Source of the DNA: CAKSHC01 sp045595395
GTDB taxonomy: Bacteria > Bacillota > Clostridia > Oscillospirales > UMGS1783
Reading direction: 5' to 3'
DNA length: 64,000 bases
Assembly: GCA_045595395.1 (NCBI GenBank)
Contig: JAZOAH010000002.1
Span: forward strand, 1 to 64,000
The notes below the pieces were generated by a model. That model was not told the DNA's origin. It was given only the letters and a program-made list of their open reading frames with translations, and did not search any database. The position numbers and the translations under genes were made by a program. Of this stretch, positions 52,601-61,089 are shown piece after piece; the stretch's first letter is position 1; each line of letters starts with the position of its first letter.

Positions 52601-53325
52601 TGCAGCAGATCATCCTCAAAGGTTACCGAATCGATCTCAGTCAGGAAGGTCGTATGGCGGCAATGATCCGACCAGTAGGTATCGATCATGCGGATCTCAG
52701 TGATGGTAGGATCACGGTGTTCACTCTTAAAATATTCTTGACAAAAAGCAATGTCGTCCGCATCCATCGCCAAACCGTAATCACGGACAAAGGCCTCCAA
52801 GCCACTACGATCAAGAGAGGTGAATCCATCCAGGGTGCGCACCTCAGTCGGAATATTGTAGTTAACACGGAGAGTTTCCGGTTTCTCCAGGGACGCTTCT
52901 CTGGCTTCTACGGGGTTAATTACATATTTCTTGATCTGCGCAACCTGATCTTCGCTTAAATCGCCGGTAAGTACATAGACCTTCGCCGAATGAACGGTCG
53001 GGCGATCGCTCTGTGAAATGATCTGAATACACTGCGCAGCCGAGTCGGCACGCTGATCAAACTGACCGGGCAAATACTCTACGGCAAATACAGTAGCGTT
53101 TTCTGCAAGCAATTCATCACTAACAATATCCAACTGCGGCTCAGAAAATACCGTCTGCTTGGCATAATCAAACAGTTCTTCACTGATATTCTCGGCATCG
53201 TAACGATTGATCACTCGCACATCCGTTAATGAGTCAATTCCCAATAGCGTACGAGCATCACTAAGCAACGACTTAGCCTCAAACGCCAGCTCTTTTTTCT
53301 TTTCTACATATACTCTGTAAACCAT
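49636..53325 (-). CDS. purL: Phosphoribosylformylglycinamidine synthase, single-chain PurL with glutaminase
   Basis: Converts FGAR, glutamine and ATP to FGAM. The 1229-residue chain joins an N-terminal PurS-like part, two AIR-synthase-type halves (SDHCRHTTFLTEID, ETHNHPTEIEPFGGAATCIGG, LGGSTGRDGIGGATGSS) and a C-terminal class I glutaminase. The glutaminase has the nucleophile in MCGICNGFQALIKLGLVP (about residue 1068) and His/Glu in KMGHSERIGDG. This is the long form common in Clostridia, unlike the three-protein PurSQL of Bacillus. It follows purD by one base. Confidence 0.96.
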   Translation of the reverse strand: MVYRVYVEKKKELAFEAKSLLSDARTLLGIDSLTDVRVINRYDAENISEELFDYAKQTVFSEPQLDIVSDELLAENATVFAVEYLPGQFDQRADSAAQCIQIISQSDRPTVHSAKVYVLTGDLSEDQVAQIKKYVINPVEAREASLEKPETLRVNYNIPTEVRTLDGFTSLDRSGLEAFVRDYGLAMDADDIAFCQEYFKSEHRDPTITEIRMIDTYWSDHCRHTTFLTEIDSVTFEDDLLQSAYEEYLAVRKEIGRTKPICLMDLATVAVKYLKKNGKLDKLDESEEINACTVKINVDVDGVSEPWLLLFKNETHNHPTEIEPFGGAATCIGGAIRDPLSGRAYVYGAMRVTGAADPLKPVNETIQGKLPQRKIVTTAAAGYSSYGNQIGLATGIVDEIYHPGYAAKRMEIGAVIAAAPQENVRRERPNPGDVVILLGGSTGRDGIGGATGSSKAHNAHSVETCGAEVQKGNAPEERKLQRLFRNPTATRMIKRCNDFGAGGVSVAIGELADGLIINLNAVPKKYEGLDGTELAISESQERMAVVVEKENVDAFLALAAQENLQACPVAVVQDEARLVMNWNDKKIVDISREFLNSNGAPKHISIAPAKPESYEKSVSGTFVENYKNLAGDLNICSKRGLSERFDSTIGAGAVFMPFGGKHQLTPVQAMVQKISVEKKHTDDVSLMAWGYNPFITEKSPYHGAYLAVVESVCKLIACGAKFEDVYLTFQEYFEKLGKDAKRWGKPLAALLGAFRAQKELQIGSIGGKDSMSGSFEDIDVPPTLVSFAVTTDKIDHMVSPEFKTAGHKIICLSPEYDEAGLPKTDSLLRVFAQVTELMRSGKAIACYTPGMGGIAEAIMKMAFGNGFSVAVDANLCNQTLFGYNYASFVLEVTEDVPGALVIGTVTNDGKLSRGDESIAMCDLLGIYEDKLESVFNCNIPESKAPMCNFSYAAKERKAPAIRVAKPKVLIPVFPGTNCEYDSAKAVRDAGADPEILVINNLSAVGIQDSVERFVKQLKQSQIVFVPGGFSGGDEPDGSGKFITAFFRNAAVKEGVTDLLEQRDGLMCGICNGFQALIKLGLVPYGKIIDTDETCPTLTFNTIGRHQSRIVRTRIASNQSPWLALTEVGDVYNVAISHGEGRFLADEALVKKLAENGQIATQYVDLEGNATGDIHFNPNDSIYAIEGITSPDGRVFGKMGHSERIGDGLYKNVPGNYDIRMFESAVRYFK

Positions 53326-53326
53326 G

Positions 53327-54598
53327 TTATTCCTCCGAAACGGCTTTCATAGCGCGGGCGCCGATATCGTGACGCCAATAGGCATTGTCAAAATGCACCT
53401 GATCCACAATGTCGTAGGCATCTGAAATAGCCTCGCTCAACGACTGAGCAACGGCTGTGCAGCCAAGAACACGACCACCGTTGGTAACCAGCACACCGTC
53501 TTTTTTTGCAGCACCGGCTACATAGACCCGGTCTTCAACTTGTGGCGGAATATGTAGGGGCAAACCTTTATCATAGGCCGCTGGATATCCTGCAGATGCC
53601 ATAATGACACAGCAAGCATGCGCATCCTTGAATGTGACCTCCGTCTGTGACAATGTGCCATTGGTAACGGCTTGCATTACCGTTAACAAATCACTTTCCA
53701 GAAGCGGCAAAACTACCTGTGTTTCCGGATCGCCAAAGCGGCAATTATATTCAATCACCTTGGGACCGTTAGGAGTCAGCATCAAGCCAAAATACAGACA
53801 CCCCTTAAAGGTACGTCCTTCAGCATTCATGGCATGGATTGTGGGCAGGAATATCTTTTCCATGCACTCATCGGCAATGTCTTGTGTATAATACGGATTG
53901 GGCGCAACTGTGCCCATACCGCCGGTGTTCAGTCCCGTATCGTTATCCCCTGCTCTTTTATGATCCATAGAGGAAACCATCGGGACAACTGTCTTGCCGT
54001 CGGTAAAGGACAATACCGAAACCTCAGGGCCGGTCAAAAACTCCTCGATCACGATCTGATCACCGCTGGCGCCGAACATCTTATCCTGCATCATGCTGCG
54101 AACAGCGTCCTTAGCCTCATCCAACGTGTTGGCAATAATGACACCTTTGCCTAACGCCAGACCATCTGCTTTAATTACGACGGGGATCGAAGCAGTATCC
54201 AGATAATCCAGCGCCGCCTGCATATCAGTAAATACCTCATAAGCAGCTGTGGGGATTCCGTATTTTTTCATTAATTGCTTTGAAAATACCTTACTGCCCT
54301 CAATGATTGCCGCATCAGCAGTCGGACCAAAACAAGGGATACCCTTCGCCTGAAGTGCATCAACACAACCGAGCACCAAGGGATCATCGGGCGCAACAAC
54401 GGCATAGTCGATCTGATTCTCTACTCCAAAAGCAACGATTGCGTCAATATCTTTGGCACCGATGTTGACACAAGTAGCATCTTTTTCCATACCGGCATTA
54501 CCCGGCAGTGCGTAAAGTGTTTCTACTTGCGGGTTTTCTTTGATCTTGCGGATGATGGCATGTTCTCTACCACCACCGCCAATAACCATTACCTTCAT
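53327..54598 (-). CDS. purD: Phosphoribosylamine-glycine ligase
   Basis: Second step of purine synthesis, joining glycine to phosphoribosylamine. The 423-residue ATP-grasp enzyme shows VIGGGGREHAIIRKI at the N-terminus, IKADGLALGKGVIIA, and the central GDNDTGLNTGGMGTVAPNP and EYNCRFGDPETQVVLPLL. All segments are intact. It lies in the purine operon between the AICAR transformylase and purL. Confidence 0.97.
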   Translation of the reverse strand: MKVMVIGGGGREHAIIRKIKENPQVETLYALPGNAGMEKDATCVNIGAKDIDAIVAFGVENQIDYAVVAPDDPLVLGCVDALQAKGIPCFGPTADAAIIEGSKVFSKQLMKKYGIPTAAYEVFTDMQAALDYLDTASIPVVIKADGLALGKGVIIANTLDEAKDAVRSMMQDKMFGASGDQIVIEEFLTGPEVSVLSFTDGKTVVPMVSSMDHKRAGDNDTGLNTGGMGTVAPNPYYTQDIADECMEKIFLPTIHAMNAEGRTFKGCLYFGLMLTPNGPKVIEYNCRFGDPETQVVLPLLESDLLTVMQAVTNGTLSQTEVTFKDAHACCVIMASAGYPAAYDKGLPLHIPPQVEDRVYVAGAAKKDGVLVTNGGRVLGCTAVAQSLSEAISDAYDIVDQVHFDNAYWRHDIGARAMKAVSEE

Positions 54599-54610
54599 TG
54601 ATTTCCTCCG

Positions 54611-55795
54611 TTAATGATGGAACAAACGCATACCGGTAAACACCATTACCATATCATACTTGTTACAGCAATCAATAACGGCATCATCACGAATCGATCC
54701 GCCCGGCTCAGCTATGTATTTCACACCGCTGCGATAAGCACGCTCAATATTGTCACTAAACGGGAAGAAGGCATCCGAACCAAGTGCCACATTGGTGCAG
54801 GAGGCCAAAAATTCCTTAGCTTCCGCATCGGTAAGCGGCTGAGGTTGATAGGTAAAATACTTCTGCCAATTACCGTCAGCACAGACATCTTCTTCGTTTT
54901 TGTTGATATATCCGTCTACAACATTATCACGGTCGGCACGGCCAAGGGTATCCTTAAACGGCAGATTGAGAACCTTGTCATGCTGACGCAGGAACCAGGT
55001 GTCCGCCTTAGTACCGGCCAAACGAGTGCAATGGATTCTCGACTGCTGACCGGCGCCGACACCGATCGCCTGTCCGTCGTATGCATAGCAAACCGAGTTT
55101 GACTGGGTATATTTCAGGGTGATCAGCGAAATGATCAGATCACGTACCGCACTTTCCGGGAGATCTTTGTTTGCTGTTACGATATTGGAAAGTAGCTCAT
55201 GATCGATCTTGAAATTGTTTCTGCCCTGTTCAAAGGTGATACCGTAAACCTGCTTGCGCTCCACCGGATCAGGAACAAAATTCGGATCGATCTGAATGAC
55301 ATTATAGTTGCCGTTTCTCTTCTGCTTGAGGATCTCCAATGCTTCAGGCTCATAACCGGGGGCAATAACACCGTCCGAAACCTCACGCTTGATCATTTTA
55401 GCCGTGGTAACATCACATACATCGGAGAGAGCAACAAAATCACCGAACGAGCACATTCTGTCGGTACCTCGGGCACGAGCATAAGCACAAGCAAGTGGTG
55501 ATTCATCCAATCCTTCAACATCATCGACAAAGCAGGCCTTTTTCAACTTATCGGAAAGAGGAATGCCAACCGCAGCCGATGTCGGACTGACATGCTTAAA
55601 AGATGTGACAGCAGGCATACCGAGAGCCTCTTTGAGCTCCTTGACCAACTGCCAACTGTTAAAGGCATCCAAAAAATTGATATAGCCGGGGCGACCACAC
55701 AAAATCTGAATGGGCAGTTCGGTTCCGTCGTGCATGTAGATCTTCGACGGTTTCTGATTAGGGTTGCAACCATATTTTAATTCGAATTCTTTCAT
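54611..55795 (-). CDS. purH: AICAR transformylase, stand-alone (PurH C-terminal domain only)
   Basis: Transfers the formyl group from 10-formyl-THF to AICAR, giving FAICAR. At 394 residues it contains only the transformylase half: KYGCNPNQKPSKIY, SFKHVSPTSAAVG (the Lys-His catalytic region), IGVGAGQQSRIHCTRLAG and SDAFFPFSDNIERA. The N-terminal MGS-like IMP cyclohydrolase domain of ordinary PurH (about 200 residues) is absent. The cyclohydrolase step is instead supplied by the PurO-type gene 1.5 kb upstream in the same operon. Confidence 0.94.
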   Translation of the reverse strand: MKEFELKYGCNPNQKPSKIYMHDGTELPIQILCGRPGYINFLDAFNSWQLVKELKEALGMPAVTSFKHVSPTSAAVGIPLSDKLKKACFVDDVEGLDESPLACAYARARGTDRMCSFGDFVALSDVCDVTTAKMIKREVSDGVIAPGYEPEALEILKQKRNGNYNVIQIDPNFVPDPVERKQVYGITFEQGRNNFKIDHELLSNIVTANKDLPESAVRDLIISLITLKYTQSNSVCYAYDGQAIGVGAGQQSRIHCTRLAGTKADTWFLRQHDKVLNLPFKDTLGRADRDNVVDGYINKNEEDVCADGNWQKYFTYQPQPLTDAEAKEFLASCTNVALGSDAFFPFSDNIERAYRSGVKYIAEPGGSIRDDAVIDCCNKYDMVMVFTGMRLFHH

Positions 55796-55806
55796 GTTCG
55801 TTCTCC

Positions 55807-57243
55807 TTATATGTTTAGTTGAGCGACAATTTCCTTTTCAGATGCATAGCGCTCAAGCATAGGACTGACAATATCAGCCAAAAACTCCTCGACCTGAGAT
55901 ATGCTACGGCCAACATATTTAGCCGGATCCAGCTGTGTCACAATCTCCTCTTTAGTAAGGGGAATATTTTCATCCGCTGCAATACGATCAATAAGATCGT
56001 TCTGCCCGCCTTCCAGCTTGACCTTAGCCGCAGCAGCATGAGAGTGAACGCGAATGATCTCGTGGAGCATCTGACGGTCACCGCCACGCTTGACCGATTC
56101 CATCATGATATTTTCAGTCGCCATAAAGGGCAATTTTTCCATCACTCTGCGATTGACAACCTTTTCATAAACGACAAGGCCGGAGGTAATATTGATATAA
56201 ATATTCAAGATGGCATCTACAGCCAAGAACGCCTCAGAAACTGAGATGCGCTTGTTAGCACTGTCATCAAGCGTACGCTCAAACCACTGGGTAGCTGCTG
56301 TCATGGCCGGATTGATCGAATCAGCAATTACATAACGAGCCAGTGCCGAAATGCGTTCACTGCGCATGGGATTGCGTTTATACGGCATGGCAGACGAACC
56401 AATCTGTGTTTTTTCAAATGGCTCTTCCATTTCTTCAAACGACTGCAGGATGCGCAGGTCATTGGAAAATTTATAGGCACTTTGTGCGATACCGGACAGC
56501 ACCGCCAAGAAATAGGAATCCACCTTACGCGAATAGGTTTGTCCCGAAACCGGCATACAACTGCTAAATCCCATATCTTCAGCAATCAACTGCTCCAATT
56601 TCTTTACCTTAACTTCATCCCCGCCAAACAGTTCCATAAAACTGGCCTGAGTGCCGGTAGTTCCTTTATTACCAAGCAATTTTAAATGATCCATCTGATA
56701 CTGGAGATTTTCCATATCCATAATCAGCTCATGGATCCACAGCGTAGCACGCTTACCGACAGTTGTCAGCTGCGCCGGCTGGAGATGGGTATATGCCAGA
56801 CACGGCATAGCCTTATACTTTTCAGCAAAGACCGCTAAATTCTTAACCACCTGAGCCATCTTCTTCATGATGATCCGAGAGGCTTCGCGCATGATGATCA
56901 CATCTGTGTTATCACAAACATAGCAACTGGTTGCACCCAAATGAATGATCGGCTCAGCCTTCGGGCACTGCTGGCTATAGGCATAAACATGACTCATGAC
57001 ATCGTGGCGGCAGGCCTTCTCTCGTTCTACAGCCACATCGTAGTTAATTTCGTCTTTATAGGCTTCCAATTGAGCGATCTGTTCATCGGTAATGTCTAAG
57101 CCTAATGCCTTTTCTGCTTTGGCTAAACTGATCCACAATTTGCGCCAGGTACGAAACTTGAAATTTCCAGAAAAAATCTGCTGCATCTCCGGGCTGGCGT
57201 AACGCGTAGACAGCGGAGAGAGGTATTGATCCTTGCTCGGCAT
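55807..57243 (-). CDS. purB: Adenylosuccinate lyase
   Basis: Acts twice in purine synthesis: SAICAR to AICAR, and adenylosuccinate to AMP. The 478-residue fumarase/aspartase-fold enzyme has HDVMSHVYAYSQQ, LAYTHLQPAQLTTVGKR and the signature GSSAMPYKRNPMRSERIS containing the catalytic Ser loop. Length fits the family's longer form. It follows the PurO-type gene by 11 bases. Confidence 0.95.
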   Translation of the reverse strand: MPSKDQYLSPLSTRYASPEMQQIFSGNFKFRTWRKLWISLAKAEKALGLDITDEQIAQLEAYKDEINYDVAVEREKACRHDVMSHVYAYSQQCPKAEPIIHLGATSCYVCDNTDVIIMREASRIIMKKMAQVVKNLAVFAEKYKAMPCLAYTHLQPAQLTTVGKRATLWIHELIMDMENLQYQMDHLKLLGNKGTTGTQASFMELFGGDEVKVKKLEQLIAEDMGFSSCMPVSGQTYSRKVDSYFLAVLSGIAQSAYKFSNDLRILQSFEEMEEPFEKTQIGSSAMPYKRNPMRSERISALARYVIADSINPAMTAATQWFERTLDDSANKRISVSEAFLAVDAILNIYINITSGLVVYEKVVNRRVMEKLPFMATENIMMESVKRGGDRQMLHEIIRVHSHAAAAKVKLEGGQNDLIDRIAADENIPLTKEEIVTQLDPAKYVGRSISQVEEFLADIVSPMLERYASEKEIVAQLNI

Positions 57244-57254
57244 CTCTTTTCTCC

Positions 57255-57974
57255 TTATTTGTTCTTATTGATCAAACGTTCTTCGGCCTCACCGTTTGTA
57301 AGGTCAATATACTTTACAAATAGTGAAATCTTATTATCAGCATCCAAAGATGCCCACAAGGAGTTGGTGAATTCATCTATATCATTAGGGATTATCACAC
57401 GCTCAGGCTCACCTTGGAAGGTCGGAATAGGATTTCCGTCGCATACATAAGTATGGATAAAATGTCCTAAACCGTTGAGAGCCGGATAACTGAAAGTATA
57501 ACGATTGCAGGCTGTTCCCTTTTCGTCGGCACTTTTGAGGATGCTCATTTGATAGGAAAAATTATTTTCATCAAAGGTCAGCATGGCGCTAATGCGCGGC
57601 GTCAAGTTCGGGAAATCGGGTTCAAACTCACGGGATTCCAAAGCAGCACCAAAGGTTTTCCCTGCCGCAATACCATCGTAGATGGTATCGGTCTGATCGC
57701 CGTTGGTAACAATCAGATTATTTTTATAACTGCGTACCGCAGCATAGATAATCAGGCTGGGATCTTCAACCTTGGAAGCGTCAAAGGGTTCGGTATACAA
57801 ATCACCGTCACGCAGAGTAAATACGCGGTTGCGGCTGTTATTGCTACGCCCCATGATAAAATAGGCAGCACAAGCTTTTTTTCCGTCTTCAGTCTTTCCA
57901 ACAACAATACCTCGGCCGACATAGGAATTTCCTTCGACTCGCTGTGCGATCTCTTTCGTTTCGTAAATGTTCAT
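57255..57974 (-). CDS. purO: IMP cyclohydrolase, archaeal PurO type
   Basis: Closes FAICAR to IMP, the last step to IMP. The 239-residue protein resembles archaeal PurO (PF07826): YVGRGIVVGKTEDGKKACAA, FIMGRSNNSRNRVF, NLIVTNGDQTDTIYDGI and the C-terminal half with FSYPALNGLGHFIHTYVC. It is not related to the MGS-like domain of bacterial PurH. It sits between purN and purB in the operon that also holds the stand-alone AICAR transformylase, so the pair replaces bifunctional PurH. Confidence 0.9.
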   Translation of the reverse strand: MNIYETKEIAQRVEGNSYVGRGIVVGKTEDGKKACAAYFIMGRSNNSRNRVFTLRDGDLYTEPFDASKVEDPSLIIYAAVRSYKNNLIVTNGDQTDTIYDGIAAGKTFGAALESREFEPDFPNLTPRISAMLTFDENNFSYQMSILKSADEKGTACNRYTFSYPALNGLGHFIHTYVCDGNPIPTFQGEPERVIIPNDIDEFTNSLWASLDADNKISLFVKYIDLTNGEAEERLINKNK

Positions 57975-57976
57975 GT

Positions 57977-58591
57977 TTATTCCCTTTCTTGATTGATCTG
58001 CTTACAAACCATTTCAGCAGCCTCCGGCAGAATTTTCCACTCGGCCAGACGCATCACACGTTTTTGTAATGTTTCCGGCGTATCATTCTCACGAACATAT
58101 ACCGCTTTCTGCAAAATGATGCGGCCGCCATCGGGGATCTCATTGACAAAATGTACCGTTGCGCCAGTCACTTTAACGCCTTTTTCAAGAGCAGCTTCGT
58201 GAACACGAAGACCATAATAGCCTTGTCCGCAAAAGGACGGAATTAGTGACGGGTGCACATTGATGATACGCTCAGAATACTGCGAGGTAAACCTTTCACT
58301 TAAAATACTCATGAACCCGGCCAGGATAATCAGGTCAATTTGATTTTCTTCTAGAGTTTCAATCAGCTTGGTTTCAAATGCTTCCTGCCCACCACACGAC
58401 TTACGGGTTATGGTGAGAGAAGGAATCTCGGCACGGGCCGCACGAGTCAATGCATAAGCACCGGTAACATTCGAGATGACCAATGAAATCGTTCCGCTTT
58501 GAATGATCCCTTTTTGTTGGGCACGGATCAGCGCTTGCAGATTGGTACCGCCGCCCGAAACCAAAACGGCAATCCTCGCCTTATTACTCAT
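57977..58591 (-). CDS. purN: Phosphoribosylglycinamide formyltransferase PurN
   Basis: Formylates GAR with 10-formyl-THF. The 204-residue Rossmann-type enzyme has IAVLVSGGGTNLQALI, LAGFMSILSERF, NVHPSLIPSFCG with the catalytic Asn-His pair, and VHFVNEIPDGGRII. It overlaps nothing and starts 11 bases after purM. The folate-dependent form matches the presence of fhs in the operon. Confidence 0.96.
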   Translation of the reverse strand: MSNKARIAVLVSGGGTNLQALIRAQQKGIIQSGTISLVISNVTGAYALTRAARAEIPSLTITRKSCGGQEAFETKLIETLEENQIDLIILAGFMSILSERFTSQYSERIINVHPSLIPSFCGQGYYGLRVHEAALEKGVKVTGATVHFVNEIPDGGRIILQKAVYVRENDTPETLQKRVMRLAEWKILPEAAEMVCKQINQERE

Positions 58592-58602
58592 GAAAATACT
58601 CC

Positions 58603-59646
58603 TTAGCAGATCGTGATCTTATCTTCCGATTCTATAATATCACCAATGATATAAGCATCTTCACCCTGTTCACGCAGGATAGCCAATGCACGCTCGGCAT
58701 CTTCCTTAGCCACAACGATGCTCATACCAACACCCATATTAAATGTGTTGAACATGTCACGACGGCTAATATTGCCGGTCTTAGCGATCAGATCAAAAAT
58801 AGGCAGAACCTTGACTGCCGATTCAGTGATACGAGCACCCAGACCTTCCGGAATGCTTCTGGGAATGTTCTCATAGAAGCCACCGCCGGTAATGTGAGAA
58901 ATACCCTTAACCTGCACTTGATTCAGCAAGGCCAAAACCGGCTTAACGTAAATACGGGTCGGAGTCAGCAGCGTTTCACCGATCGACTTGCCGCCTAATT
59001 CGGCAACAGGAGTCTTGATGTCAGCATTCTCGACATCAAAAACCTTACGAACAAGGGAGAAACCGTTAGAATGAACACCGCTCGACGGCAGGGCGATCAC
59101 AACATCGCCGGCCTTCATCGTTTTATTGTCGATAATCTTGGATTTATCGACGATACCGGTGCAATAGCCGGCTAAATCATATTCGTCAACCGGGTAAAAA
59201 CCGGGCATTTCAGCCGTTTCTCCGCCGATCAGCGCCGCACCCGACTGGACGCAGCCATCGCAAACACCCTTTACGATATCGGCAATACGCTCCGGCACAT
59301 TCTTGCCGCAGGCAATATAATCCAGGAAGAACAGCGGCTTTGCGCCGGCACAGATAATATCATTGACACACATAGCTACACAGTCAATACCAACCGTATC
59401 ATGCTTGTCCATCAAAAAGGCAATCTTGAGTTTGGTTCCGACACCATCGGTACCGCTAACCAGAACAGGACGAGTAATGCCGGTCATATCCAACTCAAAT
59501 AAGCCACCGAAACCACCGACATCCGAGCAAACTCCGGATGTCATGGTTGTGGCAATATGTTTTTTCATCAATTCAACGGCACGGTAACCGGCAGTAATAT
59601 CAACGCCGGCAGCAGCGTAACTATCGGATTTTGATTGCATATTCAT
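58603..59646 (-). CDS. purM: Phosphoribosylformylglycinamidine cyclo-ligase (AIR synthetase)
   Basis: Cyclises FGAM to AIR with ATP. The 347-residue protein has the start SYAAAGVDITAGYRAVELM, SGTDGVGTKLKIAF, GGETAEMPGFY and LPSSGVHSNGFSLVRKV, and ITGGGFYENIPRS. ATG 59646 is chosen because AAAGGA lies 9 bases upstream; longer in-frame starts overlap purF. Confidence 0.96.
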   Translation of the reverse strand: MNMQSKSDSYAAAGVDITAGYRAVELMKKHIATTMTSGVCSDVGGFGGLFELDMTGITRPVLVSGTDGVGTKLKIAFLMDKHDTVGIDCVAMCVNDIICAGAKPLFFLDYIACGKNVPERIADIVKGVCDGCVQSGAALIGGETAEMPGFYPVDEYDLAGYCTGIVDKSKIIDNKTMKAGDVVIALPSSGVHSNGFSLVRKVFDVENADIKTPVAELGGKSIGETLLTPTRIYVKPVLALLNQVQVKGISHITGGGFYENIPRSIPEGLGARITESAVKVLPIFDLIAKTGNISRRDMFNTFNMGVGMSIVVAKEDAERALAILREQGEDAYIIGDIIESEDKITIC

Positions 59647-59651
59647 TATTT

Positions 59652-61073
59652 TTATTCCTTTCCATTCCAGCAATAGGTGCACAGTTCACAGGGCTCCAGC
59701 CCGATCGCTTCAACAATTCCTTCAAGCGATTGAAATTCCAGAGAAGCCAAATGTAACTCTTTACAAATCACATCTCGCAACTTCTTACCGCGCGGTGTTG
59801 ACGAATTGCTGTACTCATCAATATGATTGAATCCTTCTTCGCCTTCCAGATCCATAATCACTCGACGAGCAATCAACTCCATAGGACTGGTAGCACGAGA
59901 GAAATTAAGATATTTACAACTATACATGATCGGCGGACAAGCTGAACGCATATGCACGGCTTTGGCGCCATTATTATACAAGAATTCGACCGTTTCCCGC
60001 AACTGTGTGCCTCGCACAATGGAATCATCAACAAACAGAAGGCTCTTGTCCTGGATCAGTTCATGCACCGGGATCTGCTTCATTTTGGCTACTTTGTTGC
60101 GCTCAGACTGTTTCGCCGGCGTAAAGCTTCTCGACCAGGTTGGTGTATACTTAATAAAAGCACGAGCAAACGGGATACCGCTTTCATTGGCGTATCCGAT
60201 CGCATGAGGTGTGCCCGAATCCGGAACACCACCGACATAATCCACACCTTCACTGTTCCCGGTCTGCTTATCATCACGAGCCATGATCTGGCCATTACGA
60301 TAACGCATGACCTCAACATTGACCCCTTCATAGGTCGAAGTCGGATAGCCGTAATAACTCCACAAAAAGGCGCAAACACGCTTTTTATTGCCGGGAGCCG
60401 CTAACTGTTTCATGCTGTCGCAGGTCAGTTCCACAATTTCACCGGGACCGAGTTCTCTAACATCCTCGTAGCCAAGTTTTTTATAGGCAAAGGATTCCAG
60501 CGAAACACAATAGCCATCCTCCGACTTGCCGATCAACATGGGCAATCTGCCAACCTTATCGCGGGCCGCAATGATCGCACCAGTATCCTTAAGGATCAAT
60601 ATGGCAGCAGTGCCGTCAACGATCTGCTGAACAAAGCGAATGCCTTCAACAAAATCATTCTTTTGGCTGATTAGTGCTGCAACAAGTTCGGTGGAGTTGA
60701 TACGTCCTCCGGTCATAGCATCAAAATGACCGCCATCGTGGAGATATGTATCAATCAGATCCTGAGCATTATTCACAATACCGATCACGCAAATGGCGAA
60801 AGTTCCCATGCTTGAACGGATCAGCAGCGGCTGAGGGTCATAATCACTGATACACCCGATCGCTGAAGATCCTTGCATATCGTCAAATACATGCTCAAAT
60901 TTTGTACGAAAGGGAGAGTTTGCAATGTTATGGATCTCCCGTTGCAGCCCGATCTCTTTATCATAAGCAGCAATACCGCCACGGCGTGTACCCATATGCG
61001 AATGATAATCGGTACCGAAGAAAACATCTTCCAGTGCATCTCTTCGGCATACTGCACCAAAATAGCCTCCCAT
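59652..61073 (-). CDS. purF: Amidophosphoribosyltransferase PurF, variant lacking the N-terminal Cys
   Basis: First committed step, making phosphoribosylamine from PRPP. The 473 residues have an N-terminal Ntn-hydrolase-like domain and a C-terminal PRTase domain with the PRPP loop LLFVDDSIVRGTQLRET. Iron-sulfur cysteine candidates occur in KRVCAFLW, RSACPPIM and CELCTYC. The N-terminus reads MGGYFGAVC instead of M(C)GxxGI, so the glutaminase nucleophile at position 1 is absent. The glutamine-binding HRGQ and RYxTxG segments are also replaced (TRRGG, CISDYD). AGGAGG 7 bases upstream fixes the start. It may use free ammonia, or glutamine in an unusual way. Confidence 0.92.
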   Translation of the reverse strand: MGGYFGAVCRRDALEDVFFGTDYHSHMGTRRGGIAAYDKEIGLQREIHNIANSPFRTKFEHVFDDMQGSSAIGCISDYDPQPLLIRSSMGTFAICVIGIVNNAQDLIDTYLHDGGHFDAMTGGRINSTELVAALISQKNDFVEGIRFVQQIVDGTAAILILKDTGAIIAARDKVGRLPMLIGKSEDGYCVSLESFAYKKLGYEDVRELGPGEIVELTCDSMKQLAAPGNKKRVCAFLWSYYGYPTSTYEGVNVEVMRYRNGQIMARDDKQTGNSEGVDYVGGVPDSGTPHAIGYANESGIPFARAFIKYTPTWSRSFTPAKQSERNKVAKMKQIPVHELIQDKSLLFVDDSIVRGTQLRETVEFLYNNGAKAVHMRSACPPIMYSCKYLNFSRATSPMELIARRVIMDLEGEEGFNHIDEYSNSSTPRGKKLRDVICKELHLASLEFQSLEGIVEAIGLEPCELCTYCWNGKE

Positions 61074-61089
61074 GTGTTTGCCTCCTGTG

